64,000 nt of DNA, taken from NCBI RefSeq assembly GCF_036324365.1, contig NZ_CP137080.1, positions 186,001 to 250,000 of the forward strand. Reading direction: 5' to 3'. The position numbers were made by a program, and so were the translations under genes. Below, one piece after another: positions 56,441 to 64,000 of the stretch. Positions within the stretch are counted from its first letter, which is position 1. Every line of letters starts with the position of its first letter. This DNA is from Microbacterium limosum. Lineage in GTDB: Bacteria; Actinomycetota; Actinomycetes; Actinomycetales; Microbacteriaceae. The notes under the pieces are model-generated. The model did not search any database and was not told the origin of the DNA. It was given only the letters and a program-made list of their open reading frames with translations.

Positions 56441-57787
56441 TCAGGCCGGTGGGCGGGTGGGGATGACGCGGGCGTTCGCGAGCGCGAGGGCGACGTCGCC
56501 GGCGGATGCGTCCAGCAGCGACCGGTAGCCGAGCCGCGTGGCCTCGGATCGGCGCTGCACCCCGTGCGAGACGGGACGGATCTCGCCCGACAGGCTCAAC
56601 TCCCCGAAGGCCGCCGAGCGCGGTGCGAGGGCGCGGTCGCTCGCGGCGCTCGCGATCGCGAGCGCGATGGCGAGGTCGGCGGCGGGCTCGGTGAGGCGGA
56701 CCCCGCCGACGGTGGACACGTAGACGTCGCGCTGGGCCAGCCCGAGCCCCGCGCGCCGCTCGAGCACGGCCAGGATCATCGCCACGCGGGAGGACTCGAC
56801 GCCGTTGACGACACGACGCGGGTTGGGGGTGGACGACGGGATGACGAGGGCCTGCACCTCGACCGGGAGGGCCCGCCGGCCCTCGACCGCGATCGTGACG
56901 CACGTGCCGCTGACCGGGTCGCCCTTGCCGAGGAAGAGCCCCGACGGGTCGGGCACCTCGGCGATGCCGTCGCCCGTCATCTCGAAGCAGCCGACCTCGT
57001 CGGTGGGACCGAACCGGTTCTTCAGCGCGCGCACGAAGCGCAGCGCCGTCTGCCGGTCGCCCTCGAAGTGGCACACGACGTCGACGAGGTGTTCGAGCAA
57101 CCGGGGCCCGGCGATCGAGCCGTCTTTCGTGACGTGGCCCACGATGATGACGGGCAGCCCGCGCTCCTTCGCGATGCGGATGAGCGTCGCGGCGACCTCG
57201 CGCACTTGGCTCGGGTGGCCCGCGAGACCCTCGCTGAGCGAGGACGACACGGTCTGCACGGAGTCGACGATGAGCAGCCCCGGGTCGACCGCGTCGACCT
57301 GGCCGATGAGTGTGGCGAGGTCGGTCTCGCTGGCGAGGTAGAGCTCGTCGTGGAGGGCGCCCGTGCGCTCGGCGCGCAGCCGCACCTGCGCGGTGGACTC
57401 CTCTGCGCTGACGTAGAGCACACGGTGGCCGTCGCGGGCGGAGCGGGCGGCGACCTCGAGGAGGAGGGTGGACTTGCCGACGCCGGGCTCACCGGAGAGG
57501 AGGATCGCCGCGCCCGGGACGATGCCGCCGCCGAGCACGCGGTCGAACTCGCCCACGCCGCTCGGCCGCCGCGGGGACTCGGCGCTCGTGAGCTCGGTGA
57601 TGGGCCGCGCCTCCCGGCCCGCCCCGGGCGGCGCCGGCGAGAATCCCCGGAGCACCCCCGTCTGCTGTGCGGCCTCGACGACCGCGCCCCACTGCTGGCA
57701 CTCGGCGCAGCGGCCCGCCCACTTGGCGCTCGTCCACCCGCATTCGGTGCAGCGGTAGGCGGCGGGGGCGGGACGACGGGTGGCCAT
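56441..57787 (-). CDS. radA: DNA repair protein RadA
   Basis: The protein has 448 residues. Zinc finger CTECGWTSAKWAGRCAECQQW (two CxxC) opens the chain. A RecA-like ATPase follows with Walker A SGEPGVGKSTLLLEVA (about 97), the KNRFG motif in ALKNRFGPTDEVGCFEM (about 255) and a Lon-like C-terminal domain (GGVRLTEPAADLAIALAIASA, FGELSLSGEIRPV). It helps branch migration during recombination. Start ATG 57787. Confidence 0.95.
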   Translation of the reverse strand: MATRRPAPAAYRCTECGWTSAKWAGRCAECQQWGAVVEAAQQTGVLRGFSPAPPGAGREARPITELTSAESPRRPSGVGEFDRVLGGGIVPGAAILLSGEPGVGKSTLLLEVAARSARDGHRVLYVSAEESTAQVRLRAERTGALHDELYLASETDLATLIGQVDAVDPGLLIVDSVQTVSSSLSEGLAGHPSQVREVAATLIRIAKERGLPVIIVGHVTKDGSIAGPRLLEHLVDVVCHFEGDRQTALRFVRALKNRFGPTDEVGCFEMTGDGIAEVPDPSGLFLGKGDPVSGTCVTIAVEGRRALPVEVQALVIPSSTPNPRRVVNGVESSRVAMILAVLERRAGLGLAQRDVYVSTVGGVRLTEPAADLAIALAIASAASDRALAPRSAAFGELSLSGEIRPVSHGVQRRSEATRLGYRSLLDASAGDVALALANARVIPTRPPA

Positions 57788-57855
57788 GTCTCGAGGGTAG
57801 GCGGGACCTCCGACATCCCCCCGTCGCCGCACCGGCGCCGGGCGGGCGCACCGGG

Positions 57856-58596
57856 TCAGCCGAGTGACTGGAACATCTGAGCGCGCTCGTCGAGCCGTCG
57901 ATGCAGCTCGGCCTGCGCCTCGGCGAGGAGCGCGGGCTCCAGCGGGGGGTTCGCCACCCGCGTGTGGCCGTGGTGCGCCGCGATGTACGCGTCGAGCTCG
58001 GGTCCCGACGTCCAGGAGGTGACGAGGGCGTAGCGGGGCGAGTCGCCCGTGTGCCAGACGGCGTGGAAGTAGCGCTCCGTGTCGACGATGACGCGGCATC
58101 CGGCGGCCAACGGGATGCGTACCTCTCCCGAGGGGTCGCGCTGGTCCTCGCGGAGGACGAGCACCGAACCCGGGTCGTCGGTGAGGTTCAGGAAGCCCCG
58201 CACGACCCATCCCGTGCCGTCGGGGTTGAGGCGGTTGTTGTCGTCGTGGTGGAGGTTGTAGAGGGCGTCGGCGTACGTGTTGGGCTGCAGCTCGACGACG
58301 CGGCACCGCCCGACGTTCGCACCGGGCTCCCGGGCCAGCCCGACGAGCGCCGGGGCGAGCGCCGCCTGTGCGTCGACCCACACCCCGTCCTTGTCGGTGC
58401 GGGGCGGCGTGCGGTTCCAGAAGCCGTTGCAGTCCACCGAGCCGTCGTAGCTGGCCAGGGGAGCGAACCGCGTCACGCCCGAGGACCGCCAGCCGATGTA
58501 CTCGAGGGATCGCCACTGCGCGGCATCGACGGGATCGAACGGGTCGAGGACGACGTATCCGGTCTCGGCGATGGCGGGAGAGGTCAGGTGCGGCAC
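57856..58596 (-). CDS. Possible 2-oxoglutarate/Fe(II) oxygenase-like protein
   Basis: The protein has 246 residues, no signal. LHHDDNNRLNPDGTGWVV (about 117) gives H-x-D, and RYFHAVWHTGDSPRYALVTSW (about 175-195) gives the distal His and an Arg at the usual spacing. Between them GFLNLTDDPGSVLVLRED suits a jelly-roll strand pair. This is the facial-triad pattern of Fe(II)/2OG dioxygenases, though the full family match cannot be checked. The start is three bases before the stop of ldh's neighbour spacing; it lies just after ldh on the same strand. Confidence 0.5.
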   Translation of the reverse strand: MPHLTSPAIAETGYVVLDPFDPVDAAQWRSLEYIGWRSSGVTRFAPLASYDGSVDCNGFWNRTPPRTDKDGVWVDAQAALAPALVGLAREPGANVGRCRVVELQPNTYADALYNLHHDDNNRLNPDGTGWVVRGFLNLTDDPGSVLVLREDQRDPSGEVRIPLAAGCRVIVDTERYFHAVWHTGDSPRYALVTSWTSGPELDAYIAAHHGHTRVANPPLEPALLAEAQAELHRRLDERAQMFQSLG

Positions 58597-58599
58597 GGC

Positions 58600-59553
58600 T
58601 CAGCTCCGGAGGGAGTCGGCGACCCGCCGCAGGGCGTCCGCGGAGGCGTGGAGCAGCTCGAGCTCCCGCGGGGCGAACGAGGTCTCGCGGATCGGGACCG
58701 CGCCGGCGGCGCTCACGACCGAGGGCACGGAGAGCGCGACGCCGTCGACGCCGTGGAAGTCGCTCAGCACCGTGGAGACCGGGAGCACGGCGCGCTCGTC
58801 GCGGAGGACCGCCTCGACGATGCGGGCCGTCGAGAGGCCGATCGCGTAGTTGGTGGCCCCCTTTCCCTGGATGACCTTCTCGGCGGCGCCCCGCACGTCC
58901 AGCGCGATCTGGTCGAGCTCCGCCGTGGTCATCCGCGGGGTGCCGCCCGACTCCCAGTCCAGGATCGGCACGGTTCCGATGGTGGCCTTGGACCAGAGCG
59001 GGAACTCGGTGTCGCCGTGCTCGCCGACGATGTACGCGTGGACGCTCCCGGTGCCCACCCCCGCGCGCTCCGCGAGCTTCCAGCGCAGGCGCGACGTATC
59101 GAGCACGGTTCCCGAGGCGAAGATGCGTTCGGGCGGCAGCCCCGTCGACTCCTGGGCGAGCACCGTGAGCACGTCGCACGGGTTCGTGACGATGACGTAG
59201 ACGGCGTGCGGGGCGACCTCCAGCAGCTGCGGCATCATGCGCTCGAGGATCGAGGCGTTCGTGCCGGCGAGCTCGATGCGCGACTGCCCGGGCTTCTGCT
59301 TCGCGCCGGCCGTGACGACGACGACGTGCGACCCCTCGACGACGGACAGGTCGCTGCCGCCGATGATGTCGCTCGCGCCCGTGAACTGCGTGCCGTGCGC
59401 GAGGTCGAGGACCTCGGCCTCGGCCTTCTCCGTCGCGATGTCGTAGAGCGCCACGTGCCGCGCCGATCCGCGAATGAGGGCCGCGTACGCCGCGCTGGCC
59501 CCCACGCTGCCGGCGCCGACGATGGTGAGCTTCGAGTTCTCGATGACGGCCAT
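58600..59553 (-). CDS. ldh: L-lactate dehydrogenase
   Basis: The protein has 317 residues. NAD fold: SKLTIVGAGSVGASAAYAAL; substrate loop GAKQKPGQSRIEL (Gln and Arg fit lactate rather than malate specificity); VTNPCDVLT and the catalytic His in AYIVGEHGDTEFPLWS (about 172-187). It interconverts pyruvate and L-lactate. The stop is three bases before the next gene on the same strand. Confidence 0.93.
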   Translation of the reverse strand: MAVIENSKLTIVGAGSVGASAAYAALIRGSARHVALYDIATEKAEAEVLDLAHGTQFTGASDIIGGSDLSVVEGSHVVVVTAGAKQKPGQSRIELAGTNASILERMMPQLLEVAPHAVYVIVTNPCDVLTVLAQESTGLPPERIFASGTVLDTSRLRWKLAERAGVGTGSVHAYIVGEHGDTEFPLWSKATIGTVPILDWESGGTPRMTTAELDQIALDVRGAAEKVIQGKGATNYAIGLSTARIVEAVLRDERAVLPVSTVLSDFHGVDGVALSVPSVVSAAGAVPIRETSFAPRELELLHASADALRRVADSLRS

Positions 59554-59589
59554 GCGTTCAGTCTGACAGGAGGCCGCGCGGGAGGGGAG

Positions 59590-60975
59590 TCAGCGGGCCG
59601 TGGGCTCCGGCTGCGGCATCCGGGCCGGGTTCCTGATGCCGGCCCACGACACCAGCCCGCCCGCGAGCATCAGCACGGCCGTCGCGATCGCGGCGCGGTG
59701 GAACCCGTCCAGGTCGAGTCGTCCGCCCACGATGAGGCCGATCGTCGCGACGACGAGGAGCCCGGCCACGCGCGAGACGGCGTTGTTGACGGCGGATGCG
59801 ATGCCCGAGCGCTCCGTCTCGATCGCGCCGAGGATCGCCGAGGTCAGCGGCGAGACCGTCACCGCCAGGCCCAGCCCGAACACGAGCATGCTCGGCAGCA
59901 CCTGCCACCAGTAGGAGAACTCGGGTGAGACCGTGAGCAGCAGAAGGGATGCCGCGGCCATGAGTAGCGGTCCCGCCGTCATGAACAGGCGGGGCCCGTG
60001 GCGGCCGGCGAGCGTGCCGAAGCGGGCGCTCAGCAGGATCATCATGATCGTGATCGGCAGGCTCGCGAGGCCCGCGAGGGTCGCGGTGAGCCCGGCGCCC
60101 TGCTGCAGGTAGACGGCCACGACGAAGCCGTTGAGGGCGAGGGCGCCGTAGACGAAGGCCGTTGCGATGTTGCCGGTCCAGAAGTTGCGGGCCCGGAAGA
60201 GGTCGAGCGGCAGGATGGGCGCGCGGGTCGTGCGCTGGCGCACGAGGAACAGCCCGAACATGAGCAGCCCCGCCGCCAGGGGGGCCCAGATCGCCGGAGA
60301 GCCCCAGCCGAGGTTCGGCTGCTCGATGAGCGCGAACACGGCGGCGCCGAGGCCGAGCGTGCACAGCGACGCGCCGATCCAGTCGATCCGCGCGTCGGGG
60401 CGACGCTGTTCGCGCTCGCCGAGGCGGCGCAGCAGCCAGAGCGTCGCCGCGATCGGCACGACGTTGATGAGGAACGCCAGTCGCCAGGAGAGCAGGTCGA
60501 CGAAGAGCCCGCCGATCAGCGGGCCGACGACCATCGCGCCGGTCGTGAGGGAGGTCCAGATCCCGATCGCGCGGCCCTGCGCGGCATCCCGGAACGTCGA
60601 GGTGATGAGGGCCAGCGAGCTCGGCACGAGGAAGGCGCCCGCCGCTCCTTGAGCGGCGCGGGCGATGACGAGCACGAGGGGGTCGGGGGCGGCGGCGATC
60701 GCGACGGAGGCGATGCCGAAGCCGATGAGCCCGATGCGCAGCACGAGGATGCGGCCGAAGGCGTCGCTCACCGACCCCGCGAGCAGGATCAGCGCGCCGA
60801 GGGTGATGAGGTACGCGTCCACCGTCCACTGCTGGGTGACGAGCCCGCCGCCGAGCTCGCGGTCGATCGCGGGCAGGGCGACGTTGACGATCGTGCCGTC
60901 GAGGAACGCGACGAAGGAGGCGAGCACGGCGATCGCGAGCACGAGGCGCTGCCGACGCGGGAGGGGTTCGGCCAC
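59590..60975 (-). CDS. MFS exporter, DHA2 (EmrB/QacA) type
   Basis: The protein has 461 residues. Opening LAIAVLASFVAFLDGTIVNVALPAI is the DHA2 start with the D in helix 1. QQWTVDAYLITLGALILLAGSVSDAFGRI holds motif A-like residues. GPLIGGLFVDLLSWRLAFLINV is motif C-like (helix 5). Fourteen helices are expected; substrates may be drugs or small metabolites. No regulator is beside it. It lies 10 bases after cofC's stop on the same strand. Confidence 0.88.
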   Translation of the reverse strand: MAEPLPRRQRLVLAIAVLASFVAFLDGTIVNVALPAIDRELGGGLVTQQWTVDAYLITLGALILLAGSVSDAFGRILVLRIGLIGFGIASVAIAAAPDPLVLVIARAAQGAAGAFLVPSSLALITSTFRDAAQGRAIGIWTSLTTGAMVVGPLIGGLFVDLLSWRLAFLINVVPIAATLWLLRRLGEREQRRPDARIDWIGASLCTLGLGAAVFALIEQPNLGWGSPAIWAPLAAGLLMFGLFLVRQRTTRAPILPLDLFRARNFWTGNIATAFVYGALALNGFVVAVYLQQGAGLTATLAGLASLPITIMMILLSARFGTLAGRHGPRLFMTAGPLLMAAASLLLLTVSPEFSYWWQVLPSMLVFGLGLAVTVSPLTSAILGAIETERSGIASAVNNAVSRVAGLLVVATIGLIVGGRLDLDGFHRAAIATAVLMLAGGLVSWAGIRNPARMPQPEPTAR

Positions 60976-60984
60976 GCGCCCAAC

Positions 60985-61671
60985 CTAGTCCCGCCGCGGG
61001 GCGGGCGGGGTGGCGGACGCGGCGGCGAGCGCGCTGCCCACGACGGCGCTCGTGCGCGGCCCGAGCCCGAGCGCCGCGGCGGTCGTGAGCTGATCGGCGG
61101 TGTCGACGTCGCGGCGCAGCGTGGATGCCGTGGGCAGCTCCAGCCGAGCGCAGCCGAGCGCGATGTGCCGCCGCAGCGAGTCCTCGCCGAACGCGGTGCG
61201 CAGCGCATGCCCCGCAGCCGCGGTTACGAGCGTGGATCCGAAGCCCTCGGCATCCGCCACGACCCCTCGCTCGCGCGTCGCGGCGAGGGCGAGGGCCACC
61301 TCGAGATCGGCCGGCGCGAGGGCGGGGAGATCGCCCAGCAGCGCCGCCCGCGGCATGTCGCGCCCCAGCGCGCCGGCGCCGAGCGCGACGGCGGCGTCGA
61401 TGCCCCGCGGGCGGTCGCCCTCGGCGATGAGGCGGATGCCGCGGGCTGCGGCGAGGGCGCGGGAGATCTCTTCGTCGTCGGTCACGACCACGACCTCGCC
61501 GACGGCGCGGCACGACCGGGCCGCGGCGATCGTGTCGAGCGCGATCGCCCGCGCGAGGCGCTCACGATCCACATCCGCCACGCGCAGGCGCGACTTCCCG
61601 GATCGGGCCGGCTTGACCGGCACGATCACGCCCCACCACGCGCGCGTCATCCGCCCGTCCGCGTGCGTCAT
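60985..61671 (-). CDS. cofC: 2-Phospho-L-lactate guanylyltransferase (CofC)
   Basis: The protein has 228 residues from ATG 61671, which overlaps the fgd stop; ATG 61650 gives 221 residues and lies in the second copy of a 21-bp direct repeat. Motifs: GVIVPVKPARSGKSRL (nucleotide site), EVVVVTDDEEISR, MPRAALLGDLPALAPADLE (metal Asp) and GSTLVTAA, HIALGCARLELP. It activates phospholactate or phosphoenolpyruvate with GTP for F420 synthesis. The fgd gene before it uses F420. Confidence 0.88.
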   Translation of the reverse strand: MTHADGRMTRAWWGVIVPVKPARSGKSRLRVADVDRERLARAIALDTIAAARSCRAVGEVVVVTDDEEISRALAAARGIRLIAEGDRPRGIDAAVALGAGALGRDMPRAALLGDLPALAPADLEVALALAATRERGVVADAEGFGSTLVTAAAGHALRTAFGEDSLRRHIALGCARLELPTASTLRRDVDTADQLTTAAALGLGPRTSAVVGSALAAASATPPAPRRD

Positions 61672-62681
61672 CCGCCCGTCCGCGCCCGCAGCCGCGGCAG
61701 GATCTCCGTGCCGTACAGGCGCAGGAACTCCTCCTGGTCGTGACCGGGGTCGTGGAAGACGAGGTGGCGGAAGCCCAGGTCGAGGTACCGTTCGATCCGG
61801 GCGACGTGCTCGTCGGGGTCGTCCGACACGATGAAGCGGGACGCCGCGCGCTCGATCGGAAGCCCGGCCGCCAGCCGCTGCATCACGAGCGGGTCGTCGA
61901 CACCGGTCTTCTCCTCCGGGGAGAGCGCCAGGGGCGCCCAGAACCGGGTGTTCTCCCTGGCCGACGCCCGATCGGGCCGGAACGAGACCTTCACCTCGAT
62001 GAGGGTGTCGATGTCCTCGCGCGAGCGACCGGCCTTGCCGAGGCCCTCGTCGAGCGCCGGCAGCAGCGTCTCGGTGTAGAGCTCGGGCTTCTTGCCGCTC
62101 GTGGTGATGTATCCGTCGGCGATGCGGCCGGCCAGCCGTGTCGCGGCGGGGCCGGATGCCCCGATGTAGATGGGCACGGGGCGATCGGGACGGTCGTAGA
62201 TCGTGGCGTTCGAGGTGGAGTAGTAGGTGCCTTCGTAGGTGACGCGGTCCCGCGTCCACAGCTCGCGCATGAGGAGGATGGCCTCCTTCATCCGCTGGAA
62301 GCGCTCGGGGGGATCCGGCCACTCGAGACCGAGGGTCACCTCGTTGAGGGCCTCGCCCGTGCCGACACCGAGCACGACGCGGTCGGGATAGAGGGAGCCG
62401 AGCGTCGCGAACGCCTGCGCGACGACGCCCGGGTGGTAGCGGAACGTCGGCGTCAGGACCGACGTGCCCATGAGGATGCGCGACGTGCGGGAGCCGAGCG
62501 CGCCCAGCCACGGGATCGCCGCCGGGGCGTGTCCGCCGTCGTGCATCCACGGCTGCAGGTGGTCGGAGACGAAGACGGAGTCGAAGCCGACCTCCTCAGC
62601 GAGCACCGCGTACTCGAGCAGCTCGCGCGGCGCGAACTGCTCGGCCGAGGCCTTGTAGCCGAAGCGGATCGGAGTGCTCAT
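61668..62681 (-). CDS. fgd: F420-dependent glucose-6-phosphate dehydrogenase
   Basis: The protein has 337 residues, equal to mycobacterial Fgd. Luciferase-like barrel with GYKASAEQFAPRELLEYA (about 8), VSDHLQPWMHDGGHAP (His/Trp in the active site, about 37-52), MGTSVLTPTFRYHPGVVAQ and VLGVGTGEALNEV. It oxidises glucose-6-phosphate and reduces F420. It overlaps both neighbours by ATGA, so BVMO, fgd and cofC are co-translated. Confidence 0.9.
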   Translation of the reverse strand: MSTPIRFGYKASAEQFAPRELLEYAVLAEEVGFDSVFVSDHLQPWMHDGGHAPAAIPWLGALGSRTSRILMGTSVLTPTFRYHPGVVAQAFATLGSLYPDRVVLGVGTGEALNEVTLGLEWPDPPERFQRMKEAILLMRELWTRDRVTYEGTYYSTSNATIYDRPDRPVPIYIGASGPAATRLAGRIADGYITTSGKKPELYTETLLPALDEGLGKAGRSREDIDTLIEVKVSFRPDRASARENTRFWAPLALSPEEKTGVDDPLVMQRLAAGLPIERAASRFIVSDDPDEHVARIERYLDLGFRHLVFHDPGHDQEEFLRLYGTEILPRLRARTGG

Positions 62682-64000
62682 GCGTGTCCTTCCAGGCATG
62701 CCGCCGCGACGGCGGGGGCGGGGAGCAGGTCGTCGGGGCCGATCGCGTCGAGGCGTTCGCGGAACGCCGCGACGGTGCCCGGCCAGAGCAGTGCGAGGCG
62801 GCCGCTGCGCTCGTCGACGTACCAGTTGCGGCATCCGCCCGACAGCCACGGCGTGCCAGCGGCGCGGGAGGCGATGTCGCGGGATGCCGCGGCCTCCGCC
62901 TCCGCCCGCACGCGCAGCGGCCGCAGGGGCGAGCGCAGCATGCGGGTGGCGAAGTCCGCCTGCTCCTCGAGCAGGAGGACGGCCGAGTTGTGGCCGAGCG
63001 CGGCGTTCGGCCCGCCCAGCACGAACAGGTCGGGGAAGCCCGACACGAGCGTCGATCCGACCGCCGTCATCCCCTCCGACCAGTGCTCCTCGAGCGTCGT
63101 GCCGTCCTCGCCCTCGACGAGCGACGCGTAGGGGGGTCGTGAGGCGTCGAACCCGGTGGCGAAGACGAGCACGTCCGCCTCGTGTCGGCGGCCGCTTTGC
63201 GCCACGAGGAGCCCGCCCTCGACGCGCGCGAGCGCTGAGGGCTCGAGCGTCGCGTCCGGGGAGGCGACGACCGGGTAGAAATCGTCCGAGAGCAGCACCC
63301 GCTTGCACCCGAAGGCGTAGCGCGGCGTCAGCGCGTCGCGGAGGGCGGGGTCCTCGACATGGGCCGCGAGGTGCGCGAGGGCGGCGCCGCGCGCGGCGGC
63401 GGAGGCGGCGGCATCCCCCGAGCGCGAGGCGAAGCGGGCCTCGCCCTCCTCCCGCAGGCGGGCGTGCAGCGCGGCGGGACCCTCGTCTGCCGCGCCCGCC
63501 GCACCGTGCTCACGCGGCAAGATCCAGGCAGGGCTGCGCTGGAAGAGGGTGACGTGCGCGCCGCGGCGCACCAGCTCGGGCACCAGCTGGATCGCGCTCG
63601 CCCCCGTTCCGACGACGGCGACGCGGCGGTCGGCCACGTCGACGGAGTGGTCCCAGCGCGCCGTGTGCATGACGGGCCCGACGAATCCGGCCAGCCCGGC
63701 GACGGCGGGGATGCGCGGCTGGGTGAGCCGCCCGCAGGCCAGCACCAGGGCCCCCACGCGGATGTCGCGGTCGTCGCGGCCCGCGGTGCGCACGAGCCAC
63801 GACGATCCGTCCCACGTGGCCTGCCGCAGGTGGGTGCCGAGCCGCACGGCGGGGTCGATGCCCTCGTCCCGGGCGGTGCGCTGCAGGTAGGAGTGGATCG
63901 ACGCGCCGGACGCGAAGGCGCCCCCCTCCTCCAGACCGGGACGGTCGGCGAAGCGGTAGAGCCCCGCGGGCACGTCGCACGCGACGCCCGGGTAGGTGTT
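62678..64000 (-). CDS. Baeyer-Villiger-type flavin monooxygenase (partial)
   Basis: The frame is open to the window edge, with 440 residues and the N-terminal FAD motif off the window. The first visible residues are NTYPGVACDVPAGLYRF, typical of BVMOs. The fingerprint F-x-G-x3-H-x3-W-D is present as GFVGPVMHTARWD (about 110), followed by the NADPH motif VAVVGTGASAIQLVPEL. VLVFATGFDASRPP is the late ATG motif. BVMOs insert oxygen next to ketones using NADPH and FAD. fgd overlaps its stop. Confidence 0.88.
   Translation of the reverse strand, partial: NTYPGVACDVPAGLYRFADRPGLEEGGAFASGASIHSYLQRTARDEGIDPAVRLGTHLRQATWDGSSWLVRTAGRDDRDIRVGALVLACGRLTQPRIPAVAGLAGFVGPVMHTARWDHSVDVADRRVAVVGTGASAIQLVPELVRRGAHVTLFQRSPAWILPREHGAAGAADEGPAALHARLREEGEARFASRSGDAAASAAARGAALAHLAAHVEDPALRDALTPRYAFGCKRVLLSDDFYPVVASPDATLEPSALARVEGGLLVAQSGRRHEADVLVFATGFDASRPPYASLVEGEDGTTLEEHWSEGMTAVGSTLVSGFPDLFVLGGPNAALGHNSAVLLLEEQADFATRMLRSPLRPLRVRAEAEAAASRDIASRAAGTPWLSGGCRNWYVDERSGRLALLWPGTVAAFRERLDAIGPDDLLPAPAVAAACLEGHA

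Overview
The window is a high-GC actinobacterial chromosome segment, most likely from Microbacteriaceae (Microbacterium-like). The basis is the very GC-rich third positions, the gene order tilS-hpt-ftsH-folE-folP-folB-folK-DUF3180-PH proteins-DUF2520-panC-lysS, an actinobacterial clpC and cls, and an F420 (fgd/cofC) locus. No database search was possible; identifications rest on motifs and family knowledge.

Layout. (1) 1-1.45 kb is the left flank: a polyprenyl-phosphate sugar transferase cut by the window edge and a 2'-5' RNA ligase-like remnant. (2) About 1.5-33.3 kb is a 31.7-kb genomic island between two copies of a tRNA-Phe gene. The 46-bp identical block (1487-1532 and 33217-33262) is the likely att core. 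Both ends carry 11-bp ATGTGGCACAG-type repeats that look like integrase arm sites. The only integrase is a catalytic-domain fragment joined to a truncated EamA transporter gene, so the island looks stranded. (3) 33.2-33.5 kb holds tRNA-Phe, tRNA-Asp and tRNA-Glu. (4) 33.7-64 kb is conserved core.

The island is a copper and envelope module. Its plus-strand left part (3.3-10.0 kb) encodes a DUF6153-like protein, a miniature LspA, TlpA/ResA, CcdA, ResB and ResC (System II cytochrome c maturation) and a ferric-reductase-like protein. A Phd/VapC toxin-antitoxin pair and a CzcO-like flavoprotein follow. A long minus-strand array (28.0 down to 12.1 kb) encodes CsoR, a CopZ-like chaperone, a CopA Cu(I) ATPase, a YHS protein, a possible nuclease-fold protein, DUF6153, DUF305, an F510-type lipoprotein, phosphoketolase, a second copper-type ATPase with an unusual CPD motif, a multicopper oxidase, Lgt, a small membrane protein, Lnt and another DUF6153-like protein. 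A perfect CsoR-type palindrome lies between csoR and a divergent unit (AAA ATPase, AarF kinase, archaeal-type GAPDH, small His-rich protein, EamA), so it could control both directions.

The most interesting idea is that the island brings its own lipoprotein maturation set (Lgt, mini-LspA, Lnt) with at least four lipoproteins that handle copper or redox chemistry. It also brings a central-carbon patch (phosphoketolase plus type II GAPDH) that may bypass copper-sensitive glycolysis.

The core region runs as tight operons with many ATGA/GTGA overlaps. It covers tRNA modification, purine salvage, membrane proteolysis, folate synthesis, pantothenate synthesis, lysyl-tRNA synthesis, cardiolipin synthesis, the ClpC chaperone, RadA, lactate dehydrogenase, an MFS exporter, and an F420 operon of Baeyer-Villiger-type monooxygenase, F420-dependent glucose-6-phosphate dehydrogenase and CofC.
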